From Methylotenera_A aquatica (GTDB taxonomy: Bacteria; Pseudomonadota; Gammaproteobacteria; Burkholderiales; Methylophilaceae), in contig OZ271846.1 of NCBI GenBank assembly GCA_965601485.1, positions 1,116,001-1,180,000 on the forward strand: 64,000 nt of DNA, written 5' to 3'. The notes under the pieces were generated by a model, which saw only the letters and a list, made by a program, of their open reading frames with translations, searched no databases and was not told the origin of the DNA. A program made the position numbers and the translations under genes. Positions 17,724 through 26,378 of the stretch are shown in pieces (the first letter of the stretch is position 1; each line of letters starts with the position of its first letter).

Positions 17724-17727
17724 TTGC
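17702..17727 (+). terminator. GGAGC-TTCG-GCTCC terminator
   Basis: A UUCG-capped hairpin, AAAGGAGC / GCTCCTTT, followed by a T tract. The same terminator follows most PEP-CTERM genes in this region. Confidence 0.9.
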
Positions 17728-17759
17728 TTTTAGGGGCGTGCTTAAATAAATCTTCATTC

Positions 17760-17886
17760 AACTCTAGAAGTCGAGCACCCCAGCCGCCTAAAAAGCCGGT
17801 AAAGGTGGTGAAGCCGGCAAATCGATGCCGCGCAAAGCATTCCGACAAATCTATCTGAATCCGCAACACCGGCTTTACCACCCTCG
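17760..17886. repeat. Interspersed ~120-bp element, copy 1
   Basis: This stretch matches 32961-33076. Shared blocks include AAGCCGG, AATCGATGCCGCGCAAAGCA and GAATCCGCAACACCGGCT. It is markedly more GC-rich than its surroundings. It contains open frames on the minus strand, but the frame preserved in copy 1 (VKPVLRI...ECFARHRF) is not a recognised family. It is probably a relic of an older gene or element. The rest of the gap to 18133 is AT-rich, with a leader block that resembles 26580-26665. Confidence 0.55.
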
Positions 17887-18133
17887 CCTATTAAATATCG
17901 TTAATTACAAAAAAACTGTTTGATTTGTTATGCAGTGTCAAATCAATGTCACTACTGATGATGTTTAATCATCACATAAAAAGTTGATGGTTATTTTATT
18001 GTCCTAACCCATTGATTTATATAAATATAAAACATAAGTGAAGCTGGTATTAAAAGTGCTACTTTATCTTCATCTAATCGATAAATACTTTAATGTGAAT
18101 ATTTTGGTAACTTAATTAAATGTAGAAAATACT

Positions 18134-19288
18134 ATGAATAAAACTTTATCAAAAGCTGTCCTAACGATTGTTTTTTCCTCAGCCTCGCTTTCTGTGACAG
18201 CGGCGACTTATAGCTTTACTATACTTGATGGGCTAGATGATGGTAGCACCTTCGCCTACTCTATCAATAACTTCGGACAGATTGTCGGGAATTCATCTTC
18301 CGCCGATGGTAACAGCCGCGCCACACTCTGGAACAATGGGGTAGCGACTCAACTTAGCAACCCGCAGGGTATTCTTTTCAGTTACGCCAATTTCATCAAC
18401 AACTTGGGACATATTGTCGGATCTACTCAGACTGAAAGTGGTTACAGTTACGCCACACTCTGGAACAATGGGGTAGTGACTGATATTAGCCCACAGGGTA
18501 GTGTTTTTAGTAACGCCTACTCCATCAACGACTTGGGACAGATTGTCGGAAATTCAGCTTCCGCCGATGGTAACAGTCGCGCCATGGTCTGGAATAATGG
18601 GGTGGCGACTGACATTAGCCCACAGGATAGTGTTTTCAGTAACGCCTATTCCATCAACGACTTGGGACATATTGTCGGAAATTCAGCTTCCGCCGATGGT
18701 AACAGTCGCGCCACACTCTGGAACAATGGGCTGGCGACTGTGATTAGCTCGCAGGGAACTGTCAACGCCATCAACAACTCGGGACAAATTGTCGGATCTA
18801 CACAGACTGAAAGTGGTTACAGTTACGCCACACTATGGAATGATGGTGTGGCGACTCAACTTACTAACCAGCAGGGTATTGTTTTTAGTAACGCTTCTTC
18901 CATCAACGACTTGGGACAGATTGTCGGAGTTTCATTGACCGAAGACTTTATGGCTCGCGCCGTACTCTGGGATAATGGATTGGAGATTGACTTAAATAGC
19001 TTTCTTAGTGCTAGCGAACAAAGTGAAGGTTGGGTTCTAACTTACGCTGTTGATATTAATGATAGTGGCTCAATCGTTGGTGGTGCTATTAACACTGTAT
19101 CAAATGTCGAAAGAGGCTTCCTACTTCAATCAGCTATCCAACCTCAATCAACCCCCCAACCGCAATCAGCCTTCCCACTTCAAGCAGTCAGCCCAATCCC
19201 AGAACCAGACTCCTCAACGATACTTTTAACAGGTCTTGTAGTGATGGGCCTTATGGCTCGCAGACGTAATAAAGCAAAAGCTGTTTAA
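18134..19288 (+). CDS. HAF-repeat PEP-CTERM protein
   Basis: The 384-residue protein has a signal peptide (about 1-23), then seven to eight tandem repeats of about 40 residues with the core ATLWNNG...SINDLGQIVGNS, the extracellular HAF repeat. It ends with a PEP-CTERM anchor (IPEPDSSTILLTGLVVMGL, then ARRRNKAKAV). The repeats probably form a beta-propeller-like surface domain. At DNA level repeats 3 and 4 are almost identical, so repeat number may vary by recombination. A paralogue lies at 30523. The C-terminal tail differs from its neighbours (RRRNKAKA instead of RRRKNTQA) and matches the gene at 46847. Confidence 0.85.
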   Translation: MNKTLSKAVLTIVFSSASLSVTAATYSFTILDGLDDGSTFAYSINNFGQIVGNSSSADGNSRATLWNNGVATQLSNPQGILFSYANFINNLGHIVGSTQTESGYSYATLWNNGVVTDISPQGSVFSNAYSINDLGQIVGNSASADGNSRAMVWNNGVATDISPQDSVFSNAYSINDLGHIVGNSASADGNSRATLWNNGLATVISSQGTVNAINNSGQIVGSTQTESGYSYATLWNDGVATQLTNQQGIVFSNASSINDLGQIVGVSLTEDFMARAVLWDNGLEIDLNSFLSASEQSEGWVLTYAVDINDSGSIVGGAINTVSNVERGFLLQSAIQPQSTPQPQSAFPLQAVSPIPEPDSSTILLTGLVVMGLMARRRNKAKAV

Positions 19289-19306
19289 CACAGCCAGTAA
19301 TACATT

Positions 19307-19328
19307 AACCAGCTTCGGCTGGTTTTTT
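19307..19328 (+). terminator. CCAGC-TTCG-GCTGG terminator
   Basis: A UUCG-capped hairpin with a T tract, directly after the HAF-repeat gene and before pqqA. Confidence 0.9.
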
Positions 19329-19551
19329 GTTGACCAAACATTTTTCTGTGAAGGTTTATGAGGCAATTAGTGTGAGCGGTACATATTGCACATCATCTAG
19401 CCATTTAGAACCCCACCTTGCAGCATACAACCATTACGTAAATTCATTAGTACTTATTGATTGAAGCACATAGGGTTAGTTTTAAGATTACGTTCACAAT
19501 GCAACATATGAAGCGAATCATTCTGAATCGCCAAACTTAAAGGAAATTATC

Positions 19552-19623
19552 ATGTGGACAACACCAGCAGCTACTGAAATGCGTTTTGGCTTTGAAGTTA
19601 CAATGTACGTAATGAACAAGTAA
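19552..19623 (+). CDS. pqqA: PQQ precursor peptide PqqA, copy 1
   Basis: A 23-codon gene with an AAAGGA ribosome binding site 8 bases before the ATG. The peptide starts MWTTPAATEMRFG and ends in VTMYVMNK. It has Glu15 and Tyr19 in the spacing E-V-T-M-Y, the two residues that are crosslinked (by PqqE) to form pyrroloquinoline quinone. Length, Trp2, Pro5, Arg11 and Gly13 all match known PqqA peptides such as that of Klebsiella. No pqqB, C, D or E is nearby, so this is an orphan precursor gene serving a pathway elsewhere. An identical peptide is encoded at 47812. A hairpin terminator follows (19644-19672). Confidence 0.9.
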   Translation: MWTTPAATEMRFGFEVTMYVMNK

Positions 19624-19912
19624 TTCGTTTTACAAGAATATCAAGAACCTATTCAGAAATGAGTAGGTTTTTTTTCGTCTGTACAATGTCAGTTCTACTT
19701 TGATAAAACGCTATAGTTAAATGATGTTGGAAAAACTTCCTGAAAATCTTGATGAAGCTTTTTGGATTATTGCCAATCAAGAACAAATTGCAATACAACT
19801 GAACGATATTCGTTAGCTGCTGCTATCAGGGCTTATCACCCACAGGTTAGGCTGTGGCTGGATACATAATAACAAAGGTTGGGAGTATTTCAGGTGTCAT
19901 AAGAAATAAGCC
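19623..19912 (+). repeat. pqqA downstream segment with decayed frame
   Basis: Homologous to 16519-16806. It carries a 30-codon remnant frame (MLEKLPENLDEAFWIIANQE..., about 19724-19816) and a later piece (LITHRLGCGWIHNNKG). The gene that once lay here cannot be identified. The segment fills the gap between pqqA and the porin gene. Confidence 0.6.
19644..19674 (+). terminator. Terminator after pqqA copy 1
   Basis: The hairpin AACCTATTC / GAGTAGGTT is followed by a run of eight T's, 20 bp after the pqqA stop. Confidence 0.85.
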
Positions 19913-19937
19913 GGATGCATATTAAAAGGTTAGTCAC

Positions 19938-21020
19938 GTGAAAATTAAAGTTACCTTAGTCACAATTTTATTGACATTAAGTCATTTATCTTTTGCAGAA
20001 TCTGCCTCAGATCAACAATTAAGCAACCTAACAATATCTGGTTACTTAGAAACCTACTATTTAAATGATTTTAATGACCCCACTGGTGACGTGAGGCCAA
20101 GCTTTACTTACAGTCATAATGCTGTGGACAAACCAAGTATTAACTTAGGATTCATTAAAGTAAATCTTAATGCTGATAGAGTGCGTGCCAATTTGGCTTT
20201 AGGGTCTGGAACCTATATGCGCGCAAATTATGCATTGGAGCCCAGAGATTTACAGAAAGTATTTGAGGCCAACATAGGGTTAAAACTATCCGATAATATC
20301 TGGTTGGATGCCGGTGTGATGCCATCCCACATTGGATTTGAAAGTGCAGTTGGTTTAGATAACTGGACCTTGACAAGAAGTATGCTTGCAGACAACTCAC
20401 CTTATTTTGAAACAGGCGTTAAGCTTAATTATACTTCTGACGATGGAAAATGGTATGCCAGTGGGCTTATTTTAAATGGCTGGCAACGTATAAAAAGACC
20501 AGATGGCAACACATCCCCAGCGATTGGGCATCAACTTATTTACAAGCCCAATTCAAAAATCACGCTCAATAGCAGTTCTTTTATTGGCAATGATAAATCG
20601 GATAACGATAGAAGAATGCGCTATTTCCATAACTTCTATGGTCAATATCAGCTTACAGACCAATGGGGTTTAATCACAGGCTTGGATATTGGGGCAGAGC
20701 AAGCCGAGCGAAATAGTAGCCAGTATAAGGTGTGGTTTTCGCCAATCATCATTACCCAATACAAATATTCAGATCAGTTGAGCTTGTCAGCAAGGGCAGA
20801 ATATTACCAAGATACAGACGGCGTTATTGTGACGACGTATACACCAAACGGATTTAGAACATGGAGTTATTCTGCTAACTTAGATTACAAGCTTAATGCT
20901 CATTTTGCATTGAGAACAGAGATCAAAAAGTATCATAGCAAAGACCCTATATTTCAAGAAAACAAGGACTTTGATGTTGAGAGCCTTGTATTGACAACGG
21001 CGGCAATCATTAGCTTTTAG
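19938..21020 (+). CDS. Outer membrane beta-barrel porin (BBP2-like)
   Basis: The 360-residue protein has a signal peptide (about 1-20, ending LSFA), then alternating amphipathic strands throughout, and ends in an aromatic residue (TTAAIISF), as outer-membrane barrels do. The start of the mature part (LTISGYLETYYLNDFNDPTGDVRP) and the repeated GWQR..Y..G segments resemble the putative beta-barrel porin-2 family (PF07642). It would let small solutes cross the outer membrane; the solute is not predictable. It is a single gene next to the copper-oxidase operon, but convergent to it. Confidence 0.75.
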   Translation: MKIKVTLVTILLTLSHLSFAESASDQQLSNLTISGYLETYYLNDFNDPTGDVRPSFTYSHNAVDKPSINLGFIKVNLNADRVRANLALGSGTYMRANYALEPRDLQKVFEANIGLKLSDNIWLDAGVMPSHIGFESAVGLDNWTLTRSMLADNSPYFETGVKLNYTSDDGKWYASGLILNGWQRIKRPDGNTSPAIGHQLIYKPNSKITLNSSSFIGNDKSDNDRRMRYFHNFYGQYQLTDQWGLITGLDIGAEQAERNSSQYKVWFSPIIITQYKYSDQLSLSARAEYYQDTDGVIVTTYTPNGFRTWSYSANLDYKLNAHFALRTEIKKYHSKDPIFQENKDFDVESLVLTTAAIISF

Positions 21021-21168
21021 TTATCGCTAACGTTTGTAAATATAGTTATTTAGTTTAATTATTTGATGCTTGCTTATTAAGCATACTTAAAAATGTGATT
21101 TTGACAAGCTTTTGAAGGGCTGCTTTCACACGTTACTGACGGTAAGGCTTGATTGTTGAGTTTCAGCT

Positions 21169-21251
21169 ATGGGTCTTTAGCTGTCTATCAAAACAAACCA
21201 GCTCCAGTTCGCAGTTTTGTCTGAATTGGTGAGCCAAATACTTAAAGCCCT
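21169..21251 (+). repeat. Interspersed ~100-bp repeat R1, copy 1
   Basis: The unit GGTC.TTAGCTGTCTATCAAAA...CCAGTTC.CAGTTTTGTCTGAATTGGTGAGCCA occurs also at 33705, 36091 and 46300, always on the plus strand. This copy ends after TACTTAAAGCCCTAG and lacks the complete terminator hairpin seen in the others. It lies between the porin and the convergent multicopper oxidase gene. Confidence 0.75.
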
Positions 21252-21284
21252 AGAAGAAATTGCCGAATGTTAAACTGACGAACG

Positions 21285-21328
21285 TTAAAAAAGCCGACAG
21301 AGCTTGCAGCTACGAACTCTGTCGACTA
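21285..21328 (-). terminator. Terminator of the multicopper oxidase operon
   Basis: On the minus strand the hairpin AGTCGACAGAG / CTCTGTCGGCT ends in a T run. It lies just downstream of the oxidase stop codon. Confidence 0.8.
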
Positions 21329-21348
21329 TTTTTTAGCCTCTAATGATA

Positions 21349-23169
21349 TTAATTTACAATATCCCAGCGCAACATCATGGCGTGATCTTCGTGTACAAGA
21401 TTGTGGCAATGTATGACGTGCTTGCCAGTAAAATCACGGAACTGGAAATAAACCTCTACCGATTCACCTGGACCTAGATTGTACAAATCTTTACGACCAC
21501 GCTCGTGCGCTGGTGGTGGACGACCATTGCGCTTTAATATTCTGCCTTCTTCGAAGTGGACATGGATGGGGTGTGCCCAGCCGCCACTTCCATTAACAAA
21601 TGTCCAAACTTCTGCCGTGCCTTTTTTAACGCTTGCTTGGATATCGTTTACATTAAAAATCTTATCATTGACTGTCCAAACTCCACCTTTTCGACCAAAT
21701 TCAAAAGTGCGTCTTTTGACAACCCTAGTAAGGTCAATTGGCGGCAATTTGCGTAGTGGAGTGGTGGCTGTCAACACGCGAGATGGGTCGGCTACTACGT
21801 CATTACCTACTATAAATTTAAGTACTTGGTTACCTTCGCGGATAGGAAGGATTTTATCAATTTTGCGTGTGTCTTTCTGAAACACCGTGTCCACTAAATA
21901 AACATCTTTGCCCTTAAAGGCCGAGAAATCGACAATGATGTCAGCACGCTCTGCCATGGCAAGATCAACTTTAGTCTGGTTCATGAGCGGGAACTCAAGC
22001 AAGTTGCCATCGTTAGCAATGTAAGTAAACGGTCTTGCGACGCCATCTACTACCAATCTAAGCTGTAAATATTTTGTGGGGCCTCCATTAAGCAGGCGCA
22101 GGCGATATCTACGTGGCTGCACATTTAAGAACGGTTTAATCTTGCCATTAATTACAACCATGTCACCAATTTCACCTTCAGGGCTTATTTGGTCATAAAA
22201 CTGATTGCCTTTCGAGTCAAAGCGCATATCTGCCATCATAAGTGGCACATCACAATCACCACTCGGGAGCCGTAGTGCTTGTGGGTTAGTGTCATTTTCA
22301 TTGCCCGAGTCGAGATCGTCATAAATGATAAAAAATCCGGCCAATCCTTTCACCACATTGGCGCCAGTTACATCTAAACTATGGTCGTGGTACCAAAGCG
22401 TACCCAAGGCCTCGCGCGGGTCACCTATGGCGTCTAAGGCTATGAAATCTGGATGGCTTGGGTTGCGGGAATTTTCAAAGCCGGCATACACATTGGGGTA
22501 GCATTGGTCTTTGTAAATGCCAGGCCTAGTTAAGGTAGGGCCGCATATCTCCGGACCCCAGTAGTCACCAGGAAAGCCATCGCTCTCCGTCGGTGTGTGG
22601 CTATTATGCACGTGCATAGAGATCTCAGGGCTGCCAAAGCCCACATGGTCTTGCGGCAACTCATTATAGATCCTAGCGACCATAGGTACGGAATAAAAAG
22701 CATGAAGGGTCGGGCCAGGATACACACCATCGTAGCCCCAAATGTTCTGTAGAGGATAGGCAGGGGTAAAACTGTGCGGCGCCTCTTTAACATGGAACTC
22801 ATACAGTGCGGGATCATTGAATAGCAAATCATATTTCTGTATATCAAGACGTCCAACCTCACCAGCGGCAATATTGGCCGCCTGTTGAACTGGCGGGTTT
22901 AATTCTTTGACAGTAGCTTTGGGACGATACGTGTAAGCGGGTATAGGCTCTTTCCACCACAAAGCGGGGGGGATGGCTGGACTTGCTTTGTTATCTAATT
23001 CAGGCTGTGCCACAGCCACCGCAGCCAAACTCTCTTTACTTGAAGCCAATGCTACAGCGCCTGCGCCTATAGCGAGTTTAAATAAGTTGCGTCTTGAATT
23101 ATCTAGTACTACTGCGTCATTAGACATTTCGCTGCCATGCTCTTCTGAAATCGTTGTTAGGTCTGTCAT
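21349..23169 (-). CDS. Tat-exported multicopper oxidase
   Basis: Multicopper oxidases oxidise a substrate at a type 1 copper and reduce O2 to water at a trinuclear cluster. All four copper motifs are present: HVHNSH, WYHDHS, HPIHVHF and the C-terminal HCHNLVHEDHAMM, whose Cys and two His are type 1 ligands with a Met as axial ligand. A twin-arginine signal (NSRRNLFKLAIGAGAVALAS) shows export in folded form. The ATG at 23169 (606 residues) is preferred over upstream ATGs. Overall the sequence resembles bilirubin-oxidase/CotA-type enzymes with broad substrates, including Mn or phenols. It lies 75 bp downstream of the SCO-like gene in one operon. Confidence 0.9.
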   Translation of the reverse strand: MTDLTTISEEHGSEMSNDAVVLDNSRRNLFKLAIGAGAVALASSKESLAAVAVAQPELDNKASPAIPPALWWKEPIPAYTYRPKATVKELNPPVQQAANIAAGEVGRLDIQKYDLLFNDPALYEFHVKEAPHSFTPAYPLQNIWGYDGVYPGPTLHAFYSVPMVARIYNELPQDHVGFGSPEISMHVHNSHTPTESDGFPGDYWGPEICGPTLTRPGIYKDQCYPNVYAGFENSRNPSHPDFIALDAIGDPREALGTLWYHDHSLDVTGANVVKGLAGFFIIYDDLDSGNENDTNPQALRLPSGDCDVPLMMADMRFDSKGNQFYDQISPEGEIGDMVVINGKIKPFLNVQPRRYRLRLLNGGPTKYLQLRLVVDGVARPFTYIANDGNLLEFPLMNQTKVDLAMAERADIIVDFSAFKGKDVYLVDTVFQKDTRKIDKILPIREGNQVLKFIVGNDVVADPSRVLTATTPLRKLPPIDLTRVVKRRTFEFGRKGGVWTVNDKIFNVNDIQASVKKGTAEVWTFVNGSGGWAHPIHVHFEEGRILKRNGRPPPAHERGRKDLYNLGPGESVEVYFQFRDFTGKHVIHCHNLVHEDHAMMLRWDIVN

Positions 23170-23244
23170 GATGGTTCTCGTTATTTTTATGGGGTTGGCT
23201 AATTTCATCAAACTCAAAGCTTATGAGTCATTCAAACAAATTTT

Positions 23245-23889
23245 TTATGCTTTTACTGATGCTTTCATCGGTGTTCTATCGGCATGATGAATCGTTTGCA
23301 GGATGTTCTCGTGTTTACCAAGTGCTGGTGCCATCATCCAACGGTCGTACTTTTCATTGAAAACTCTTATCACGCCAGCGTGTTGGCTACGGTTTGCATC
23401 CACTACGGGGTCCAAATCATAGAAACCTAGTTTTCTGCGGATAATTTCTATATCTGCATAATTACCCGTTAAAAATTGCCAACCAGCACCCGTTTTGTTG
23501 TCTTCGGCATACTTTTTAAGCACTTTTGGCGTATCAAAATCTGCCGCCAGAGTAATAGAGTACATGTGAATGTCGCGGCCTACACGGTCACCTAAAGCCT
23601 CGTGTACGCGCTTTAAGTTGTAAGTGCTAATTGGGCAAACGCCTTCACTACACTGGGCGTACATCATATTAATGACAACAAACTTGTCTTTAATTAAGTC
23701 GTCATAAAATTTAACTTTTTGACCTAGATGATTGGTTAGCTCAATATTGGGGAAGTACCCTAGCCCCCTTGTTGACCTTGCAACCTTTAAGTTTGATGGT
23801 GTTGTTGGTTTTACACCGAGTATAGCTACTGCAGCCGATGCCGCAACCGCTGCGCCTGTGCCACCCAACATTTGTCTTCTTGTTATCAC
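23245..23889 (-). CDS. SCO1/SenC-like copper/thioredoxin-fold protein with Tat signal
   Basis: The 214-residue protein starts at a GTG behind an AGGTGA ribosome binding site. It has a twin-arginine leader (ITRRQMLGGTGAAVAASAA) and a thioredoxin fold of SCO type (FVVINMMYAQCSEGVCPIS, IHMYSITLAADFDTPKVLKKYA, and SQHAGVIRVFNEKY with the conserved His). SCO proteins deliver copper or reduce Cys ligands for cuproenzymes. Here the metal/redox motif is C-S-E-G-V-C, with four residues between the Cys instead of the usual three. It is the first gene of the operon with the multicopper oxidase, so it probably serves that enzyme. SCO family by fold and context; activity unproven. Confidence 0.8.
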   Translation of the reverse strand: MITRRQMLGGTGAAVAASAAVAILGVKPTTPSNLKVARSTRGLGYFPNIELTNHLGQKVKFYDDLIKDKFVVINMMYAQCSEGVCPISTYNLKRVHEALGDRVGRDIHMYSITLAADFDTPKVLKKYAEDNKTGAGWQFLTGNYADIEIIRRKLGFYDLDPVVDANRSQHAGVIRVFNEKYDRWMMAPALGKHENILQTIHHADRTPMKASVKA

Positions 23890-24144
23890 GATATCTCACC
23901 TAAGAAAATTGCAAAAGATCCTAGCAGACAATTTGAAATTAAACTAATTCAATATTGATAATCAAATTTAAACGACTCAGCTACGATGGAGACATGCTAA
24001 TTTGATTAAGAATAATTTAGAGTAGGAATCTAACCCCTAATCATATGAGCGTATTGATAGATGTCAAACGACCATACAAAACAAGTTAAATATTTTCAGT
24101 TGCGACAGTTAGTCATAACTCAATTCATAAGAAGTAAGGTTGAA

Positions 24145-24290
24145 CAGGGGATAAATAATTTTGTGTAAATGTCATTTTGCAGGAAGCTGCCATTTTCAGA
24201 AATTGAAAAAATGACGACACTAAAAGCATTCCCCAACTGGTTACCCGATGTGTTGATTATTTAAAATATAAATCGAAAATACTAGTCCTT
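24145..24290 (+). repeat. IS256-type left-end remnant, copy 1
   Basis: It begins AGGGGATAAATAATTTTGTGTAAA, then GCAGGAAGCTGCCATTTTCAGAAAT, then a start of a transposase frame (MTTLKAFPNWLPDVLII) that soon stops. The same layout is seen at 30301, 48241 and, reversed, at 56230. It lies just upstream of a PEP-CTERM gene, as does the copy at 30301, and both share CTACTAGTCCTT downstream. The first part of this gap (23890-24144) contains a block, TGTCAAACGAC...GACAGTTAGTCATAACTCAATTCA, that recurs at 28015-28085. Confidence 0.6.
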
Positions 24291-24364
24291 CGAAATAAGG
24301 GTGACTTAATTGAGGTGTAAAAATTTCTAAAAATTATGAAATCTATATTAAAGGTAAAAATATA

Positions 24365-25240
24365 ATGAATACATTCTCATTAAGAACCATAACTCTTTTA
24401 GTTTTTGGTTTGGCATCAATTTCAGCCAATGCGGTTCCATCTATATTATCTGTTTCGGACATCCAGACCATCATTTCCAATCTGGGAACGCCAACAGTTA
24501 CGACATCATCACCAGTAATCACACAGAACACCAATGTTAGTCCGAGCTACAATAGCAGCAGTACGACCTCTTCGACTCTGAGCAGTGAAGTAATTACCGC
24601 CCCCACAGAGACTACGACAGGATTGCAAGCAAACTATCTAACGCCGACAATCACAACGACATTTAATGTAGACACTTCCAATTACGACGACCTTGATTTA
24701 TTAGTAACGTCAAGTGGGACTAACCAGATCGGCAGTAAATATATCGATCTGCGCGGTAGCCTCCTGTCATCTATCGATACTACTCTATCGTTTAGATTGT
24801 CAGCATCTGGAGAATTTACTCTCACTACGACTGAATTTGGCACAACCTCCCCGCAACTTGCCTCGTTCTTCTTCGGCGGCGCAGCACTAACAAACGTTGC
24901 GTCTACCACTACGACCGATCTTGACGAATTGACCTATGACCTTTACAACGTGACATACGACACGACCACCGTCAACCTGTTCGCAGGCCAAGCAAAGTCG
25001 TTCCGCGCCGTTGTTTTTGCCCCAAACGATGTCTCGGTAAACAGTTTTGAGCTTAATGCTTTCACCAGTAACTATAACTTCACCACCACACCCGGTGTCA
25101 CAAGTGTTACTGGCGACAGGTTTTTTATCAACAATAGCGTTATACCAACTATTCCCGAGCCAGAAACCTATGCCATGCTAGTTGCAGGTTTAGGCATGAT
25201 TGGATTTATGGCACGTCGTCGTAAAAACACTCAAGCTTAA
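24365..25240 (+). CDS. PEP-CTERM protein, Thr/Ser-rich family, copy 1
   Basis: The 291-residue exported protein has a signal peptide (about 1-23, ending ISANA), a Thr/Ser-rich N-terminal part and a beta-rich middle of unknown type, then the PEP-CTERM anchor IPEPETYAMLVAGLGMIGF with the basic tail MARRRKNTQA. Copy 2 at 26993 is almost identical and a diverged relative lies at 31895. The family is not one I recognise beyond its sorting signal. It is monocistronic, with an AAAGG ribosome binding site and its own terminator. Codon use (many C-ending codons in the middle) differs from the AT-rich flanks. Confidence 0.8.
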   Translation: MNTFSLRTITLLVFGLASISANAVPSILSVSDIQTIISNLGTPTVTTSSPVITQNTNVSPSYNSSSTTSSTLSSEVITAPTETTTGLQANYLTPTITTTFNVDTSNYDDLDLLVTSSGTNQIGSKYIDLRGSLLSSIDTTLSFRLSASGEFTLTTTEFGTTSPQLASFFFGGAALTNVASTTTTDLDELTYDLYNVTYDTTTVNLFAGQAKSFRAVVFAPNDVSVNSFELNAFTSNYNFTTTPGVTSVTGDRFFINNSVIPTIPEPETYAMLVAGLGMIGFMARRRKNTQA

Positions 25241-25282
25241 CTTAGATTAGTTAGAACATAAAGGAGCTTCGGCTCCTTTTTT
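24369..25282 (+). repeat. Duplicated segment A, copy 1
   Basis: Nearly identical to 26997-27908 over the whole gene and terminator. Differences cluster at the very start and in a short block at about 24965-25050. The upstream DNA of the two copies is unrelated, so the unit is the coding region plus terminator. Confidence 0.85.
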
Positions 25283-25283
25283 G
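25260..25283 (+). terminator. GGAGC-TTCG-GCTCC terminator
   Basis: UUCG-capped hairpin with T tract after the PEP-CTERM gene. Confidence 0.9.
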
Positions 25284-25378
25284 CTTTTTAGGGGCGTGCG
25301 TTTAATCTTAAATTAATTTAGCCGCCTTAACCTCAATAGCAGCCACCGTAATTGATGAGCCTTATTCTAATGGGTTAA

Positions 25379-25513
25379 CAGCGATATGAAGGTGTTGGTG
25401 CTAATGCAATCACAGTGATTAAAGGTAACGTGGATGTCAATCTAACCCCAGATTTCGAGGTTGCATTGACAGGCCATATTGCCTTTAATCAAGCAACTGA
25501 TCTAATTCTGTAA
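25379..25513 (+). pseudogene. C-terminal relic of an RTX-like secreted protein
   Basis: A 44-codon frame without start reads GVGANAITVIKGNVDVNL, then FEVALTGHIAFNQATDLIL and a stop. The ending (ALTG-x-I/L-x-F-x-x-A-T-D-L/F-I-L) resembles the very C-terminus of calcium-binding RTX/serralysin-type proteins. Upstream is a stop in frame and no repeats remain. The call is by resemblance only. Confidence 0.4.
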
Positions 25514-25551
25514 GCTTAGTAATAAATACTTAAAATGTATGACTCAAAGCT

Positions 25552-26378
25552 CTACAGCGATGTGGGGCTTTTTTTTAGTCTTTAGGTTTTATGACTCATG
25601 TTGCGGCTATATAGGATTTTAATTTCGCAATTGAAAATACAAATTCTTATTTTATAGCCCGAATCGGCTATTGATTTATGGTGAACTAATACATATTCTT
25701 GCAACAACATTTAACCTTGAATGTTGTGAGACTTTAAAACATTTTTGTATAAAAAATCACACAAATTTATTGACAACTGCTCATATTAGTAATGGGCGAA
25801 GGCAATGAAATTTACACTCATTTTATGAGAGATTGTTATGAAAAAACAAAACACAATACTTGTCCATGTACTAGCCATAGTATTTACATCATATATTTGC
25901 GGTTCTGTGTATGCTGAAGGGGTTGAAAGAACACGCACTTCAGAGCGTACAAAAGAGGTGGTTCGTGCAGATAGAGGTCCAAAAATAGAACGCTCTGAAA
26001 AAAATGAGAAAGTTGAACGTGTTTTAAAAGCCGAACGCCCTGAGAAAACAGTGCGACCAGAGAAAGTAGAAAAAGTAGAACGTCCTGAAAAAGTTGAGAA
26101 AAGAGAACAAAACCAAGTGGATTACGGTTTTATGTTGTCTGAAGCTACTCCCCGTTCAAACGATGGATACCTTTTGTATGCGCCTGATAATCCCTACAAA
26201 TTAATGCAGCTTACTTCATTTACCCCAGCCTCAGTCACAACCGCAGTTCCAGAAGCAGACACTTCAGCGATGCTTTTAATAGGTCTTGGCGTGATGGGTT
26301 TTGTGGTGCATCGTCGTAAAAACACTCAATCTTAATTAGTCTTAAATTAGTTAGAACATAAAGGAGCTTCGGCTCCTG
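25552..26378 (+). repeat. Duplicated segment, copy 2 (PEP-CTERM gene with KVE-rich repeats)
   Basis: Matches 16821-17723. The upstream 200 bp and start of the gene are almost identical; about 63 bp of the internal repeats is missing here. Confidence 0.85.
25838..26335 (+). CDS. PEP-CTERM protein with charged KVE repeats, copy 2
   Basis: This 165-residue version of the protein at 17117 has the same signal peptide and the same C-terminal anchor (VPEADTSAMLLIGLGVMGF plus basic tail). It has three fewer short repeat units in the charged region (about residues 76-95), as expected from slippage or recombination between repeats. A handful of substitutions separate the copies, so the duplication is recent or is homogenised. 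Function unknown. Confidence 0.78.
   Translation: MKKQNTILVHVLAIVFTSYICGSVYAEGVERTRTSERTKEVVRADRGPKIERSEKNEKVERVLKAERPEKTVRPEKVEKVERPEKVEKREQNQVDYGFMLSEATPRSNDGYLLYAPDNPYKLMQLTSFTPASVTTAVPEADTSAMLLIGLGVMGFVVHRRKNTQS

Larger units (their letters stand above)
19256..19680 (+). repeat. Duplicated cassette, copy 1: PEP-CTERM 3' end + terminator + pqqA
   Basis: This ~425-bp segment matches 47436-47940. Both contain the last codons of a PEP-CTERM gene (RRRNKAKA), the same CCAGC-TTCG-GCTGG terminator, a long conserved upstream region, pqqA and a terminator. Copy 2 has about 80 extra bases at 47591-47667. The conserved region between terminator and pqqA (19330-19551) must hold the pqqA promoter; it includes a TTGAAG...AAGATT pair 17 bp apart, which is a weak match. 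Confidence 0.85.

Noticed and set aside
18134..19288. HAF tandem repeats considered as DNA satellite
   Set aside because: The repeat period of about 120 bp keeps frame and encodes a known extracellular repeat; a paralogue at 30523 has the same architecture with different DNA.
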